Part shown: one piece after another, positions 1-7,861 of the stretch
How positions within the stretch are numbered: the first letter of the stretch is position 1
Layout of the letters: every line of letters starts with the position of its first letter
Source of the DNA: JAAYJR01 sp964545315
GTDB taxonomy: Bacteria; Bacteroidota; Bacteroidia; Bacteroidales; Prolixibacteraceae
Direction of reading: 5' to 3'
DNA: 64,000 nucleotides
Assembly (NCBI GenBank): GCA_964545315.1
Contig: CAZJGI010000009.1
Span: 10,405-74,404 of the forward strand
Made by a program: the position numbers and the translations under genes
Notes under the pieces: generated by a model
What the model saw: the letters and a program-made list of their open reading frames with translations, nothing else
Databases searched by the model: none
Told to the model about the DNA's origin: nothing

Positions 1-1
1 T

Positions 2-403
2 TATAAAAATAACCGGTGGAATAATCATACCATAACTACTTCCGATAATAATTATGATATGGGATCACTTTATATTGAAACCAAAGGGGAATGGCGGATT
101 ATAGCTCCGACAGGGCAGGGGCCCCAGCAATACAACCCGGGAGGCGAAGTGGTTCTTTGGAAAAGTAATGACAACGGAACTACCTGGCATATGGAAAAAC
201 AACTAACCCGGAACAGTGAAAAAAATCATACCTATGTAAGAAGGCCGGTAAATGCCCATCCTGAGTTTTATGGGTTGTGGGCTGACGGACATGGCAGGAA
301 ACCCTCAACTTCAAGCATTTGGTTTTGTGATAGGGAGGGGAATGCATATAAACTTCCATGGGAAACAAAACAACTAGTAATTAAGCCTTTGCCCGTTAGA
401 TAA
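2..403 (+). CDS. BNR/Asp-box repeat protein, C-terminal part (5' end outside window)
   Basis: The reading frame is open from base 2, so the Met codon at 59 is probably internal and the gene begins before the window. The visible ~133 residues contain an Asp-box-like turn (SNDNGTTW, near base 170) of the kind that marks beta-propeller blades of sialidase-like and BNR-containing secreted glycan-active proteins. The preceding segment, rich in Gly, Pro and Trp, and a following WADGHG segment fit the BNR_4-type propeller proteins common in polysaccharide-degrading Bacteroidota, but the catalytic part is not visible. Substrate and enzyme class cannot be given. A 10-bp stem-loop follows the stop codon. 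Confidence 0.5.
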   Translation, partial: YKNNRWNNHTITTSDNNYDMGSLYIETKGEWRIIAPTGQGPQQYNPGGEVVLWKSNDNGTTWHMEKQLTRNSEKNHTYVRRPVNAHPEFYGLWADGHGRKPSTSSIWFCDREGNAYKLPWETKQLVIKPLPVR

Positions 404-428
404 TAGAAATTGTGTCTGAAGAAAAAAT

Positions 429-451
429 TTTTGATTTCAGCGAAATCAAAA
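429..451 (+). terminator. stem-loop after BNR gene
   Basis: Ten-base perfect inverted repeat (TTTTGATTTC / GAAATCAAAA) with a 3-base loop, 26 bases after the stop codon at 403. The tract after it is AT-rich but not a clean T-run, so terminator function is likely rather than certain. Confidence 0.45.
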
Positions 452-485
452 TAAAATTTTAACTGCCTCAAAAAGTGTTTTATTG

Positions 486-493
486 TATTTTTG
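486..493 (+). promoter_or_regulatory. -7 promoter element for the methyltransferase gene
   Basis: TATTTTTG matches the Bacteroidota -7 consensus TAnnTTTG exactly. No good TTTG element lies 19 bases upstream. It sits 40 bases before the ATG at 533; transcription from it would start too close to the alternative TTG at 506 to use that codon. Confidence 0.35.
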
Positions 494-532
494 TTATAAA
501 TTGTATTGATAATAAAGAAATTACATCTTTAC

Positions 533-1387
533 ATGTCAAGTTTCAATTTAATAGCGGATAATCAAAAGATAATTGCAGGGAAATTGGCCATTTTCCTATG
601 TTCTGCATTTATCCAGGTATTATTTAACACACAGGCTACAGAAGCCCAAAGTCTTGATGTTGCGTATGTTCCTACTCCTTATCATATTGTAGAACAGATG
701 ATTGACGTTGCAAATGCCGGGCCAGGTGATTATCTGATCGACCTGGGATCGGGAGACGGCCGTATTGTAATTGCAGCTGCAAAACGTGGTGCATATGGGC
801 ATGGGGTGGACCTTGATCAAAAACGAATTAAGGAAGCTGTTGAAAATGCTAAAAAAGCAGGGGTATCAGACAGGGTAATTTTTATTGAAGAGAATCTTTA
901 CGAAACTGATTTTAGCATGGCCACTGTAATAACTATGTACCTTTTCCCTGATATAAATATTAAACTGCGTCCTGTTCTGCTTGAAAAACTCAGGCCCGGG
1001 ACAAGAGTGGTTTCACATGATTTCAGTATGGATGAATGGAAAGCTGATAAGCAGATTACTTTAGGTAATCATAAAATTTATATGTGGGTTATTCCTGCTA
1101 AGGTAAATGGCAACTGGATGTGGAGAGTGGGGAATAAAAATTTTATCATGACTGTCCGACAGGATTTTCAGAAAATTGATGTAACACTGAAATCAAAAAA
1201 TATTTCACTACCTGTTAATAATATTTATTTTTCAGGCGACATAATAAGTTTTTCTGCATTCAATCCTGTTAATGGACTACGCTATCTTTATAACGGTCGT
1301 GTTAACGGCAATAATATTTCCGGTATCATTCAAATACGCAACCTGGGAAATACATCAGTTGAGAAGTGGGAGGCACTCCTTGAATAA
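533..1387 (+). CDS. exported class I SAM-dependent methyltransferase
   Basis: 284 residues from the ATG at 533; a TTG at 506 in the same frame would add nine residues but lies almost on the likely transcription start. Residues ~15-40 form a hydrophobic signal segment ending near ATEAQ, so the protein is probably exported. A YVPTPYHIVEQM segment is followed by glycine-rich SAM motif I (LIDLGSGDGR, about residues 68-77) and an acidic loop (GVDLD). This arrangement fits a class I methyltransferase. After ~residue 190 comes a beta-rich tail of ~90 residues that I do not recognise. The acceptor is unknown. An export signal on a SAM-dependent enzyme is unusual, since SAM is cytoplasmic; it could instead be a membrane anchor. 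The gene ends four bases from convergent hisG. Confidence 0.7.
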   Translation: MSSFNLIADNQKIIAGKLAIFLCSAFIQVLFNTQATEAQSLDVAYVPTPYHIVEQMIDVANAGPGDYLIDLGSGDGRIVIAAAKRGAYGHGVDLDQKRIKEAVENAKKAGVSDRVIFIEENLYETDFSMATVITMYLFPDINIKLRPVLLEKLRPGTRVVSHDFSMDEWKADKQITLGNHKIYMWVIPAKVNGNWMWRVGNKNFIMTVRQDFQKIDVTLKSKNISLPVNNIYFSGDIISFSAFNPVNGLRYLYNGRVNGNNISGIIQIRNLGNTSVEKWEALLE

Positions 1388-1391
1388 TCCG

Positions 1392-2438
1392 TTAAAATCC
1401 CAATACGTTTATACTTGAAATAGACGAATCTATTGGGATCGTATCAATATTTACAGCTTTACGTATTGCCAGTTCATAACGTATTTTTGCCAAAGGAAGG
1501 TGGTGTTGCTTCGTGTCAACCTGTATGCTCAACTGAGCATGGGTCTGGCCTTCATTTATTGTTGGCTCATCAGCAAACAATTGGTTTTCTTTAAGGTACT
1601 CCTTCATCTCCGGTAATGCTTCGTTTGGTACGTTAAAAAGAATAAATACTTTATTTTCAGCATTAACACTACCATAGAGATTTATGAGGAACATTTTTAA
1701 AAGTTCACTTTTTTTCGGGTCATTTTTTAGCGCGGGATTTATATATATACCTGTTTGTGATACCATTATCTCGTCTACTATTTCCAGGTCGTAATTACGC
1801 AGGGCACTTCCAGACTGGGTAATTTCAACTCCGATATCTGCACCTCCGTTTTTTACCTTCGATTCCGTTTTTCCCCATGTCTCATAAATAATAACACCAT
1901 TTTTAATTTTTGAAGGGGTTTTATATTTCTGAACACTGAATTCGTTGAATTCGTCCAGTTTATCTAATTTTTTTAGTTTTTCCCGGGCCCAGTTCAGAGC
2001 AAGGTAAGGCATTTCAGAGACGATGGTTATAATTTTTTTTGATTCACATAGTTTAAGGAAAATATCATCTGTATTTTCTCCTGCATCACGCCTGGCAATT
2101 CCCACTATTCTGACCTCACCTCTGTGAAGAGGTAAAATTTCTTCGATTTCCAGGGTTGTATTATATTCCATTTTAAGTTCGAGTACCCTCTCTGTTATCC
2201 AGTCTGCACCTGCAATAGCAACATCCAGTTCGTGTATTCCAAGCTGTGAACCGAATTCCTGGGGCCTGCCATCCCATCCAAAGAGAAAATTAACAGATTT
2301 GAAAATGGTAGGGCCTCCGGAGTCATACCCTTTTGTTTCAAATCCCGCATTTTTTAATAATTGAATAATATTACCACCCCTGGATGCATTGGCCAGGGAC
2401 CCGGCCGGCATCCCTATTATCAGATTTTCGTTTTCCAT
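1392..2438 (-). CDS. hisG: ATP phosphoribosyltransferase, divergent form
   Basis: 348 residues, longer than the usual ~285-300 of single-chain HisG. The first strand reads IIGMPAGSLAN where the family normally has a PKGRL-type start. The domain-closing motif LDVAIAGADWI (residues ~71-81) corresponds to the VDLGITG-type segment, and ADIGVEITQSGSALR matches the PRPP-binding region (family form DLVVDIVSTGRTL). The C-terminal ~75 residues look like the regulatory HisG_C domain. The family catalyses the first step of histidine synthesis, ATP plus PRPP to phosphoribosyl-ATP. The start codon shares a base with the hisI stop (TAATG), so the two are translationally coupled. hisA and hisF lie 59 kb away in this window. 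Confidence 0.7.
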   Translation of the reverse strand: MENENLIIGMPAGSLANASRGGNIIQLLKNAGFETKGYDSGGPTIFKSVNFLFGWDGRPQEFGSQLGIHELDVAIAGADWITERVLELKMEYNTTLEIEEILPLHRGEVRIVGIARRDAGENTDDIFLKLCESKKIITIVSEMPYLALNWAREKLKKLDKLDEFNEFSVQKYKTPSKIKNGVIIYETWGKTESKVKNGGADIGVEITQSGSALRNYDLEIVDEIMVSQTGIYINPALKNDPKKSELLKMFLINLYGSVNAENKVFILFNVPNEALPEMKEYLKENQLFADEPTINEGQTHAQLSIQVDTKQHHLPLAKIRYELAIRKAVNIDTIPIDSSISSINVLGF

Positions 2439-2821
2439 TATATTTTTTCCAATTTGTTGTTATTGGTTATTCTCCTGTAATAGCATGAACTGAAAGGTAA
2501 TCCGAATTCATTTTTTGCATGACATGCTCCTTTCCCTTCCGGAATAACAAGAAATAACAGTGAGTTTTGCTCGCAGTTGATCCTGATCTCCTCAATCCGT
2601 AACATGTCGCCCGAAGTAAGTCCTTTTTTCCAAAGTTCATTACGGCTTCTGCTCCAGTAGGTTGCATAGCCGCTTCGGCGGGTTTCTTCGAATGCTTCTT
2701 TATTAACGAACGACAGGATCAGTACTTCCTTTGTATTATAATCTTGTGTTACCACCGGCAGCAAGTCTTTACCATCCGGGCCAAAATCAATAAGAAGTTC
2801 ATTTGTATACTCTTTTGCCAT
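2438..2821 (-). CDS. hisI: phosphoribosyl-AMP cyclohydrolase, variant metal site
   Basis: 127 residues. LLPVVTQDY near the N-terminus, YWSRSRNELWKKGLTSG (residues ~55-71) and the closing SSCYYRR are signature HisI segments. The family opens the adenine ring of phosphoribosyl-AMP. The three zinc-ligand cysteines appear kept (C83, C100, C113), but the usual DCDxD metal triad reads NCEQN (N82, E84, N86), and the last two cysteines are 13 apart instead of the usual 7 because of an insertion. There is no fused HisE domain. Pairing and overlap with the equally divergent hisG suggest a matched variant pair that still acts in histidine synthesis. Activity is inferred. Confidence 0.75.
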   Translation of the reverse strand: MAKEYTNELLIDFGPDGKDLLPVVTQDYNTKEVLILSFVNKEAFEETRRSGYATYWSRSRNELWKKGLTSGDMLRIEEIRINCEQNSLLFLVIPEGKGACHAKNEFGLPFSSCYYRRITNNNKLEKI

Positions 2822-2963
2822 GATAATTACTTTGAGATTGCGAAAATAAAAATTACTTTTTTAATCCCCTGAAAATAATTTGTTAATTCATGAATTTCAT
2901 TTGAACGTTAACGGTTTGATCTTTTGCCTGTCTCTTCGGCGATTAGTATGTATTGTTAACCGG

Positions 2964-4490
2964 CTATCCGCTTATAAAAAGGCTTTTACTTGAATATTCC
3001 GGGTCACAAGTCAGATTTACTTTTAATTTACGTAATCCTGCCTCGTCTCCAGGTGTGGGTATATGAGTGAGATGCACTTCACAACCGTTCAGACTTATAA
3101 GGTTTTCAAGTGCCATTTGAGCCGCAGGATTGGAAAGGGCGCTTATTCCTAATACAATAAGTGTTTCATCCACATCAAGGCTTACCATTTTACCTTTCAG
3201 GATGTCTTTTTTAAGATGGGTTACTGAATCAATAAGACTTTGAGGCAGGAGGTACATATTATCCGGTAATCCTGCCAGGTGTTTTGTTGCATTCAGGATA
3301 AGGCTTGATGCTGCATGCATCAGTGGTGAGTTTTTACCGGTTATAATCGTTCCGTCATGTAACTCAATTGCCGCACCACAATACATACCTGCATTCCCTT
3401 TACCACACTTTTCTGCATCTTTTCCGGCTTTCCTGGCAGGAACTACTACTTTGCGGTCTTCAGCCTTTGCACCAATCTTATCCATAATACTAACAACGCG
3501 GTCAAGGACTTCTTTGTCTACCAATCCTAATGTATATTCAACTGCCGACCTGAAATATCTCCTGATAATTTCCTGATAAGAAGCTTCCCTGATCAGATTG
3601 TCGTCAACAATACCCTTACTGGCCCGGTTAACCCCCATGTCTGTAGGCGACAGGTATAATGATTCACCACCGGTGATTTTTTCGAATATCCTCTTTAGCA
3701 GGTGAAAAGCTTCTATATCACGGTTATAGTTGACAGTTATCTCGTTATATGCTTTCAGGTGGTACTCATCTGTCATTACCTTATCGTTCAGGTCTGCAGT
3801 TGCAGCTTCGTATGCAATGTTGACAATATGGTCAGCAGGAAGGTCCCATATAGGAAAAGTTTCAAATTTGGCATACCCTGCTTTTAGTCCGTTTCGGTAT
3901 TCATGATACAGGTTGCTCAGGCACGTGGCAAGCTTACCGCTGCCAGGTCCGGGGCCGGTTACTATCACTATGGGCTTCGTTACCTTAATATATTCATTGG
4001 AACCATATCCCTGGTCACTGACAATGAGATCAATATCAGTAGGATAACCTTTTGTCGGGTAGTGTACATATACTTGCACACCTCTCATTTCGAGTTTGTT
4101 CTTAAATGCTTTGGATGGGGCCTGGTTTTGGTATCTCGTTATTACTACTGCTGTAACTTCTATGCCCCATTCCTTAAAATCATCTATCGTTTTTAAGGTG
4201 TCTACATCATAGGTAATACCAAAGTCTGCTCTTACTTTCTTTCTCTCTATATCTCCTGCATTAATGCATAAAATTACATCAATTTGATCTTTTAGTAATT
4301 GTAAAAGCCTCATCTTAACATTCGGGTCAAATCCCGGCAGAACCCTTGCAGCATGATAATCATATAATATTTTTCCTCCAAATTCCAGATAAAGCCTGTG
4401 ATTAAACCTGTTTACCCTTGTTAAAATGGCAGAGGTCTGTTCGTTGAGGTATTTATCATTATCAAACCCAATTTTATTTCTTTCTTTCAT
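2964..4490 (-). CDS. DUF1846 / UPF0371 family protein
   Basis: 508 residues, the usual length for this well conserved but biochemically undefined family. The first ~330 residues are an alpha/beta domain with KIGFDNDKYL at the start and GPGPGSGKLATCLSNLYHE (near residue 180), which looks like a phosphate-binding loop. The rest is the smaller C-terminal domain. Family members have been described as cytoplasmic; a nucleotide or phosphate-binding role is suggested by the Gly-rich loop but the reaction is not known. It stands alone, with AT-rich gaps of over 140 bases on both sides. Confidence 0.9.
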   Translation of the reverse strand: MKERNKIGFDNDKYLNEQTSAILTRVNRFNHRLYLEFGGKILYDYHAARVLPGFDPNVKMRLLQLLKDQIDVILCINAGDIERKKVRADFGITYDVDTLKTIDDFKEWGIEVTAVVITRYQNQAPSKAFKNKLEMRGVQVYVHYPTKGYPTDIDLIVSDQGYGSNEYIKVTKPIVIVTGPGPGSGKLATCLSNLYHEYRNGLKAGYAKFETFPIWDLPADHIVNIAYEAATADLNDKVMTDEYHLKAYNEITVNYNRDIEAFHLLKRIFEKITGGESLYLSPTDMGVNRASKGIVDDNLIREASYQEIIRRYFRSAVEYTLGLVDKEVLDRVVSIMDKIGAKAEDRKVVVPARKAGKDAEKCGKGNAGMYCGAAIELHDGTIITGKNSPLMHAASSLILNATKHLAGLPDNMYLLPQSLIDSVTHLKKDILKGKMVSLDVDETLIVLGISALSNPAAQMALENLISLNGCEVHLTHIPTPGDEAGLRKLKVNLTCDPEYSSKSLFISG

Positions 4491-4655
4491 TACTGCAATT
4501 AAAATTTTTATCAGAATATGAACAAGGCATCAATATTACTAAAATTTTTATGTTCAGAAAATTCTCTGAGTGGTAATAAAATTTATAATTTTTATTAAAT
4601 GTCCGGTTTGCTACTAACAAAAAACACAACCCAAATATCGAATACCTGTGTAAAT

Positions 4656-5723
4656 TTAACTGTATTTTATTGAAGATAAACTGTTTATTTTTGTTTTTCG
4701 TATTTTATAACGATCGGTGTTCTCAACATAATTAGCAATCTTTGCCATCATTCTTACACATTCAACCGGATATCTTCCTATTGAGGTTTCTCCTGAGAGC
4801 ATAATGACATCAGTACCATCATAAAGGGCATTGGCAATATCGCTTACATCTGCCCTGCTGGGCCTGGGATTATCAATCATAGATTCAAGCATTTGAGTAG
4901 CTGTAATGACAGGAATACTTTTTTGATTGCATCTTTCAATCATTATTTTTTGATATTCAGGCAAACTGACAGGATCAATTTCAACACCCAGATCTCCGCG
5001 TGCTATCATCACTGAATCTGTTACTTTTATGATATCATTAAAATTTTCAAGTCCTTCCGGATTTTCTATTTTTGAAATAATTTTAATGGATGACCCTTTG
5101 AGGATTTCGCGAAGTTCCAGTACATCATCTCCATTCCGGGTGAAAGAGTCAGCTATGTAATCAACGCCGTTTTCTATTGCAAATTTTAATGAAGGAATAT
5201 CATCTGGCATTGTATATGGATAATCCAGGATAGTATCAGGATGATTCAGCCCTTTTCTGGAACGTATAATGTCACCATATAATACTTCACAAGTAATGAT
5301 ACCTGAAGATACATTTATAACTTTCAGCCCTACATAAGCATCATCAATGAAAAGCCTGTGACCGGGTTTTATAAACTTGTCAAGTTCCTGATAGGTTACC
5401 GGAATGCCCTCGTAAAAAGAGCTTACAGCAGGATACTCAGAATTTCTTGGTTTTGTAATATCGGTTCTTAATACAAGTCTGTCGCCGGCCTTTACGGGAA
5501 GTGGTTCCGGGATATCACCAATTCTTATCTTCGGACCTTTAATATCATAAACAATATATCCACCGGGATTAGCTTCCCTTGATCTTTCTATTGCTGTCCT
5601 GTGAAAATCATAATCCCCGTGAGAGCTGTTTATTCGTATTCCATTAATACCGTTTTCATAGAGCTTATCTATTATGCCTATCGTTGATGGTCCTATAGTT
5701 GCCAGTATTTCAGTCTGTTTCAT
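4656..5723 (-). CDS. pyk: pyruvate kinase lacking the C-terminal domain
   Basis: 355 residues against ~470-480 for typical bacterial enzymes. The barrel and the inserted B domain are present: IRINSSHGDY (residues 29-38), DIKGPKIRIG (60-69), ISKIEN with the catalytic Lys, MIARGDLGVEI and TQMLESM. The chain stops after the barrel, so the regulatory C-terminal domain that holds effector sites in many homologs is absent. Position K65 replaces the Glu (Glu117 in rabbit numbering) that marks potassium-dependent enzymes; Lys here is the signature of potassium-independent pyruvate kinases. It makes pyruvate and ATP from phosphoenolpyruvate in the cytoplasm. Active-site residues look intact, so this is not a broken gene. 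Confidence 0.85.
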   Translation of the reverse strand: MKQTEILATIGPSTIGIIDKLYENGINGIRINSSHGDYDFHRTAIERSREANPGGYIVYDIKGPKIRIGDIPEPLPVKAGDRLVLRTDITKPRNSEYPAVSSFYEGIPVTYQELDKFIKPGHRLFIDDAYVGLKVINVSSGIITCEVLYGDIIRSRKGLNHPDTILDYPYTMPDDIPSLKFAIENGVDYIADSFTRNGDDVLELREILKGSSIKIISKIENPEGLENFNDIIKVTDSVMIARGDLGVEIDPVSLPEYQKIMIERCNQKSIPVITATQMLESMIDNPRPSRADVSDIANALYDGTDVIMLSGETSIGRYPVECVRMMAKIANYVENTDRYKIRKTKINSLSSIKYS

Positions 5724-5893
5724 TGTTGTTGTTAAAATTTAATACAATATGTTTTGTCTTTTAATGAACACACATTGAGACTTGTTTGAAAAGAGCACTT
5801 ACGCCCTTTTCAGAATGTTATCCCATGTTGCCATTATAAACATTAGATTAATACCTGAATCAGTACACTTCATGCAAATAAAAGAATTTAAGT

Positions 5894-5924
5894 TCTGTTA
5901 ATATAAAAAAAGTTGTTATATTTA
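5894..5924 (+). promoter_or_regulatory. probable promoter of the ferritin/peroxiredoxin operon
   Basis: TCTG, exactly 19 bases, then TATATTTA: one mismatch in each element of the Bacteroidota consensus TTTG-N19-TAnnTTTG. The ATG at 5945 follows 20 bases after the -7 element. Confidence 0.45.
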
Positions 5925-5944
5925 AGAGTTTAAAATTAATAAAT

Positions 5945-6457
5945 ATGGGAAAAGAAGCTATTAAAGTTGCATCTGTTGATGTAGAAAAATTATTGGAAAT
6001 GTTAAATGCCGCTCTTTCAGAGGAGTGGCTGGCTTATTATCAATATTGGATAGGTGCCAGATTGATGGAGGGGCCAATGAGAAGTGAAGTTGAACCAGAA
6101 CTTTTATTGCATGCCGATGAGGAATTAAATCATGCTGTTTTAGTCGTTGACAGGATAATACAGCTCGGTGGTACACCCGTTATCAATCCTTCAGAATGGA
6201 TAAAGTTATCAAGTTGTGCGTATGAGGAGCCATCAGACCCTTACATTGAGGAGATTCTCCTTCAGAACTTAAGAGGGGAAAGGTGTGCCATCAAAAGATA
6301 CCAGGAGATAGCTAATTATACAGCCGGGAAGGATCACTCAACTCATCAAATTGCAGTTCAGATACTTAATGATGAAATTGAGCATGAAGATGATATTGAA
6401 TCATGGCTTGCTGATCTTGAAAGAATGAAGGAAGAATGGAGAAAAATAAGATTATAA
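5945..6457 (+). CDS. Dps-like (DPSL/thioferritin type) ferritin
   Basis: 170 residues, a single four-helix ferritin-like domain. Di-iron ligands are visible in order: E27 (in SEEWLAYYQYW), E60 and H63 (HADEELNH), E112 (RGERC), and E144/H147 (DEIEHEDD). Two cysteines, C91 and C114, are spaced 23 apart, close to the buried pair that distinguishes Dps-like thioferritins from Dps and bacterioferritin. Such proteins form 12-subunit cages that oxidise Fe(II), preferring hydrogen peroxide, and store the iron. The peroxiredoxin gene begins 21 bases downstream in the same direction, so the two probably form a peroxide-defence operon. Confidence 0.8.
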   Translation: MGKEAIKVASVDVEKLLEMLNAALSEEWLAYYQYWIGARLMEGPMRSEVEPELLLHADEELNHAVLVVDRIIQLGGTPVINPSEWIKLSSCAYEEPSDPYIEEILLQNLRGERCAIKRYQEIANYTAGKDHSTHQIAVQILNDEIEHEDDIESWLADLERMKEEWRKIRL

Positions 6458-6478
6458 GACAACTTTAAAATTTACATT

Positions 6479-7183
6479 ATGGAAGAACAAGAATTTTCAA
6501 TGCCTAGAATAGGTGAAAAGGCACCTGAATTTAAAGCAGTAACTACACAGGGTGAAATAAACTTTCCTTCTGATTATAAGGGAAGCTGGGTTATTTTATT
6601 TAGCCATCCTGCAGATTTTACGCCTGTTTGTACTTCTGAGTTTATGACATTTGCAACAATGGAAAAGCAATTTAACAAGGCTAATTGTAAACTTGTCGGA
6701 CTGTCTGTTGATGGTTTGTACAGCCACATTGCCTGGTTGCGGACTATCAAGGAAAAGATTGAATACAAGGGTATGAAAGATGTTGAAGTTACTTTTCCGC
6801 TCATTGAAGACATAACAATGGAGGTTGCAAAAAAGTACGGTATGATGATGCCGGGTGAAAGTAACACAAAAGCAGTCCGTGCTGTCTTTGTAATCGACCC
6901 GAAGGGTATTATCAGGACGATTATCTATTATCCGTTAAGTCTTGGCCGTAACTTTGATGAACTGTACCGCGTTGTAATTGCTTTACAAACAGCCGATGAA
7001 TTCAATGTAGCAACACCTGCTGACTGGAGGCCCGGGGATGAAGTAATAGTGCCAACTGCAGGATCATGCGGAGTTGCCAAAGAAAGAATGGAAAATAAGG
7101 AGGACATGCACTGTTATGATTGGTTTTTCTGCACCAAAAAACTGGATAAAGATACAGTTCTGAAAAAGATTATAAGGAAATAG
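6479..7183 (+). CDS. peroxiredoxin, Prx6-like with C-terminal cysteine pair
   Basis: 234 residues. The peroxidatic cysteine is C51 in the segment HPADFTPVCTSEF, and the long C-terminal arm ends with C212 and C218 (spaced six apart), matching the archaeal thioredoxin peroxidase type (C50, C207, C213 in the Aeropyrum enzyme) rather than a strict 1-Cys Prx6. It reduces hydrogen peroxide and organic peroxides in the cytoplasm using a thiol donor. It follows the Dps-like ferritin gene closely and ends in a strong terminator. The donor is not identified; no dedicated thioredoxin is adjacent. Confidence 0.9.
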   Translation: MEEQEFSMPRIGEKAPEFKAVTTQGEINFPSDYKGSWVILFSHPADFTPVCTSEFMTFATMEKQFNKANCKLVGLSVDGLYSHIAWLRTIKEKIEYKGMKDVEVTFPLIEDITMEVAKKYGMMMPGESNTKAVRAVFVIDPKGIIRTIIYYPLSLGRNFDELYRVVIALQTADEFNVATPADWRPGDEVIVPTAGSCGVAKERMENKEDMHCYDWFFCTKKLDKDTVLKKIIRK

Positions 7184-7230
7184 AATTTGTCGGTTTCGTC
7201 CTCCTTCAGACACTCTTCTGCCTGAAGTGA

Positions 7231-7287
7231 ATATCTAAGGAAATAAAAACCCGGCTTTCATTGCCGGGTTTTTATTTCCTTAGATAT
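7231..7287. terminator. 25-bp perfect palindrome, bidirectional terminator
   Basis: Bases 7231-7255 and 7263-7287 are perfectly complementary over 25 bases with a 7-base loop. The GC-rich core (CCCGGC/GCCGGG) is flanked by A-run and T-run, so it reads as a rho-independent terminator on both strands, between the peroxiredoxin gene and the convergent DUF4126 gene. Its right arm contains the DUF4126 stop codon (7280-7282). Confidence 0.9.
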
Positions 7288-7861
7288 TATTATTGTTTTT
7301 AAGTCTCCTTTTTCTTTTTGCATTTTTTCTGATAATAAAAATTATCAGAAATATAAGTATTGCAACAACAACTACCGGGAGGGCTATAGTTAGCACAGAA
7401 ATGCCTATTGCTGCTGCATTTTCACCTGTAGATACTACAGGATTCCCAAGGCCTGCTGTTGTCCCCGATGATGTCAATCGAATTGCTGTGGTAGCTCCCT
7501 GTACTGTTGCTGATGCACCACCGCCGATAATGATCGCCATCAGCCATTTAAGGAACCCGTTATCCACAGGAAGCACTGATGCTGCAAGCAGAGTTCCCGC
7601 ACCTATGGCAAGTGGCATTGCAATACTGTCAAGCAGGTTGTCAACAAATGGCACATAATAGGCTATGATCTCAATGATAGTTGCAACACTTAAAGCAGTC
7701 AGTGTGGCTGTGGATTGCAACCACATAAAACCTTCGTTCAGAGGTAAGAAGCCTAATCGGGCAGCCAGTCCTGCAACAAACAGGGGGAGAAATACCCTGA
7801 ATCCTGCACTGGCACTTAATCCAATCCCTAAAGCCACAGCTACAATTATCTCTTTTTCCAT
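7280..7861 (-). CDS. DUF4126 family membrane protein
   Basis: 193 residues with several hydrophobic segments and many small residues: roughly residues 3-35, 50-70, 80-96, 105-120 and a long final helix at ~150-178, followed by a very basic tail (KNAKRKRRLK) that should face the cytoplasm. The segment GLSASAGFRVFLPL is typical of DUF4126. Function is unknown; the fold suggests a small inner-membrane transporter or channel but this is conjecture. The start codon shares a base with the stop of the upstream short ORF (TAATG), and the stop codon lies in the terminator palindrome. Confidence 0.75.
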   Translation of the reverse strand: MEKEIIVAVALGIGLSASAGFRVFLPLFVAGLAARLGFLPLNEGFMWLQSTATLTALSVATIIEIIAYYVPFVDNLLDSIAMPLAIGAGTLLAASVLPVDNGFLKWLMAIIIGGGASATVQGATTAIRLTSSGTTAGLGNPVVSTGENAAAIGISVLTIALPVVVVAILIFLIIFIIRKNAKRKRRLKNNNNI

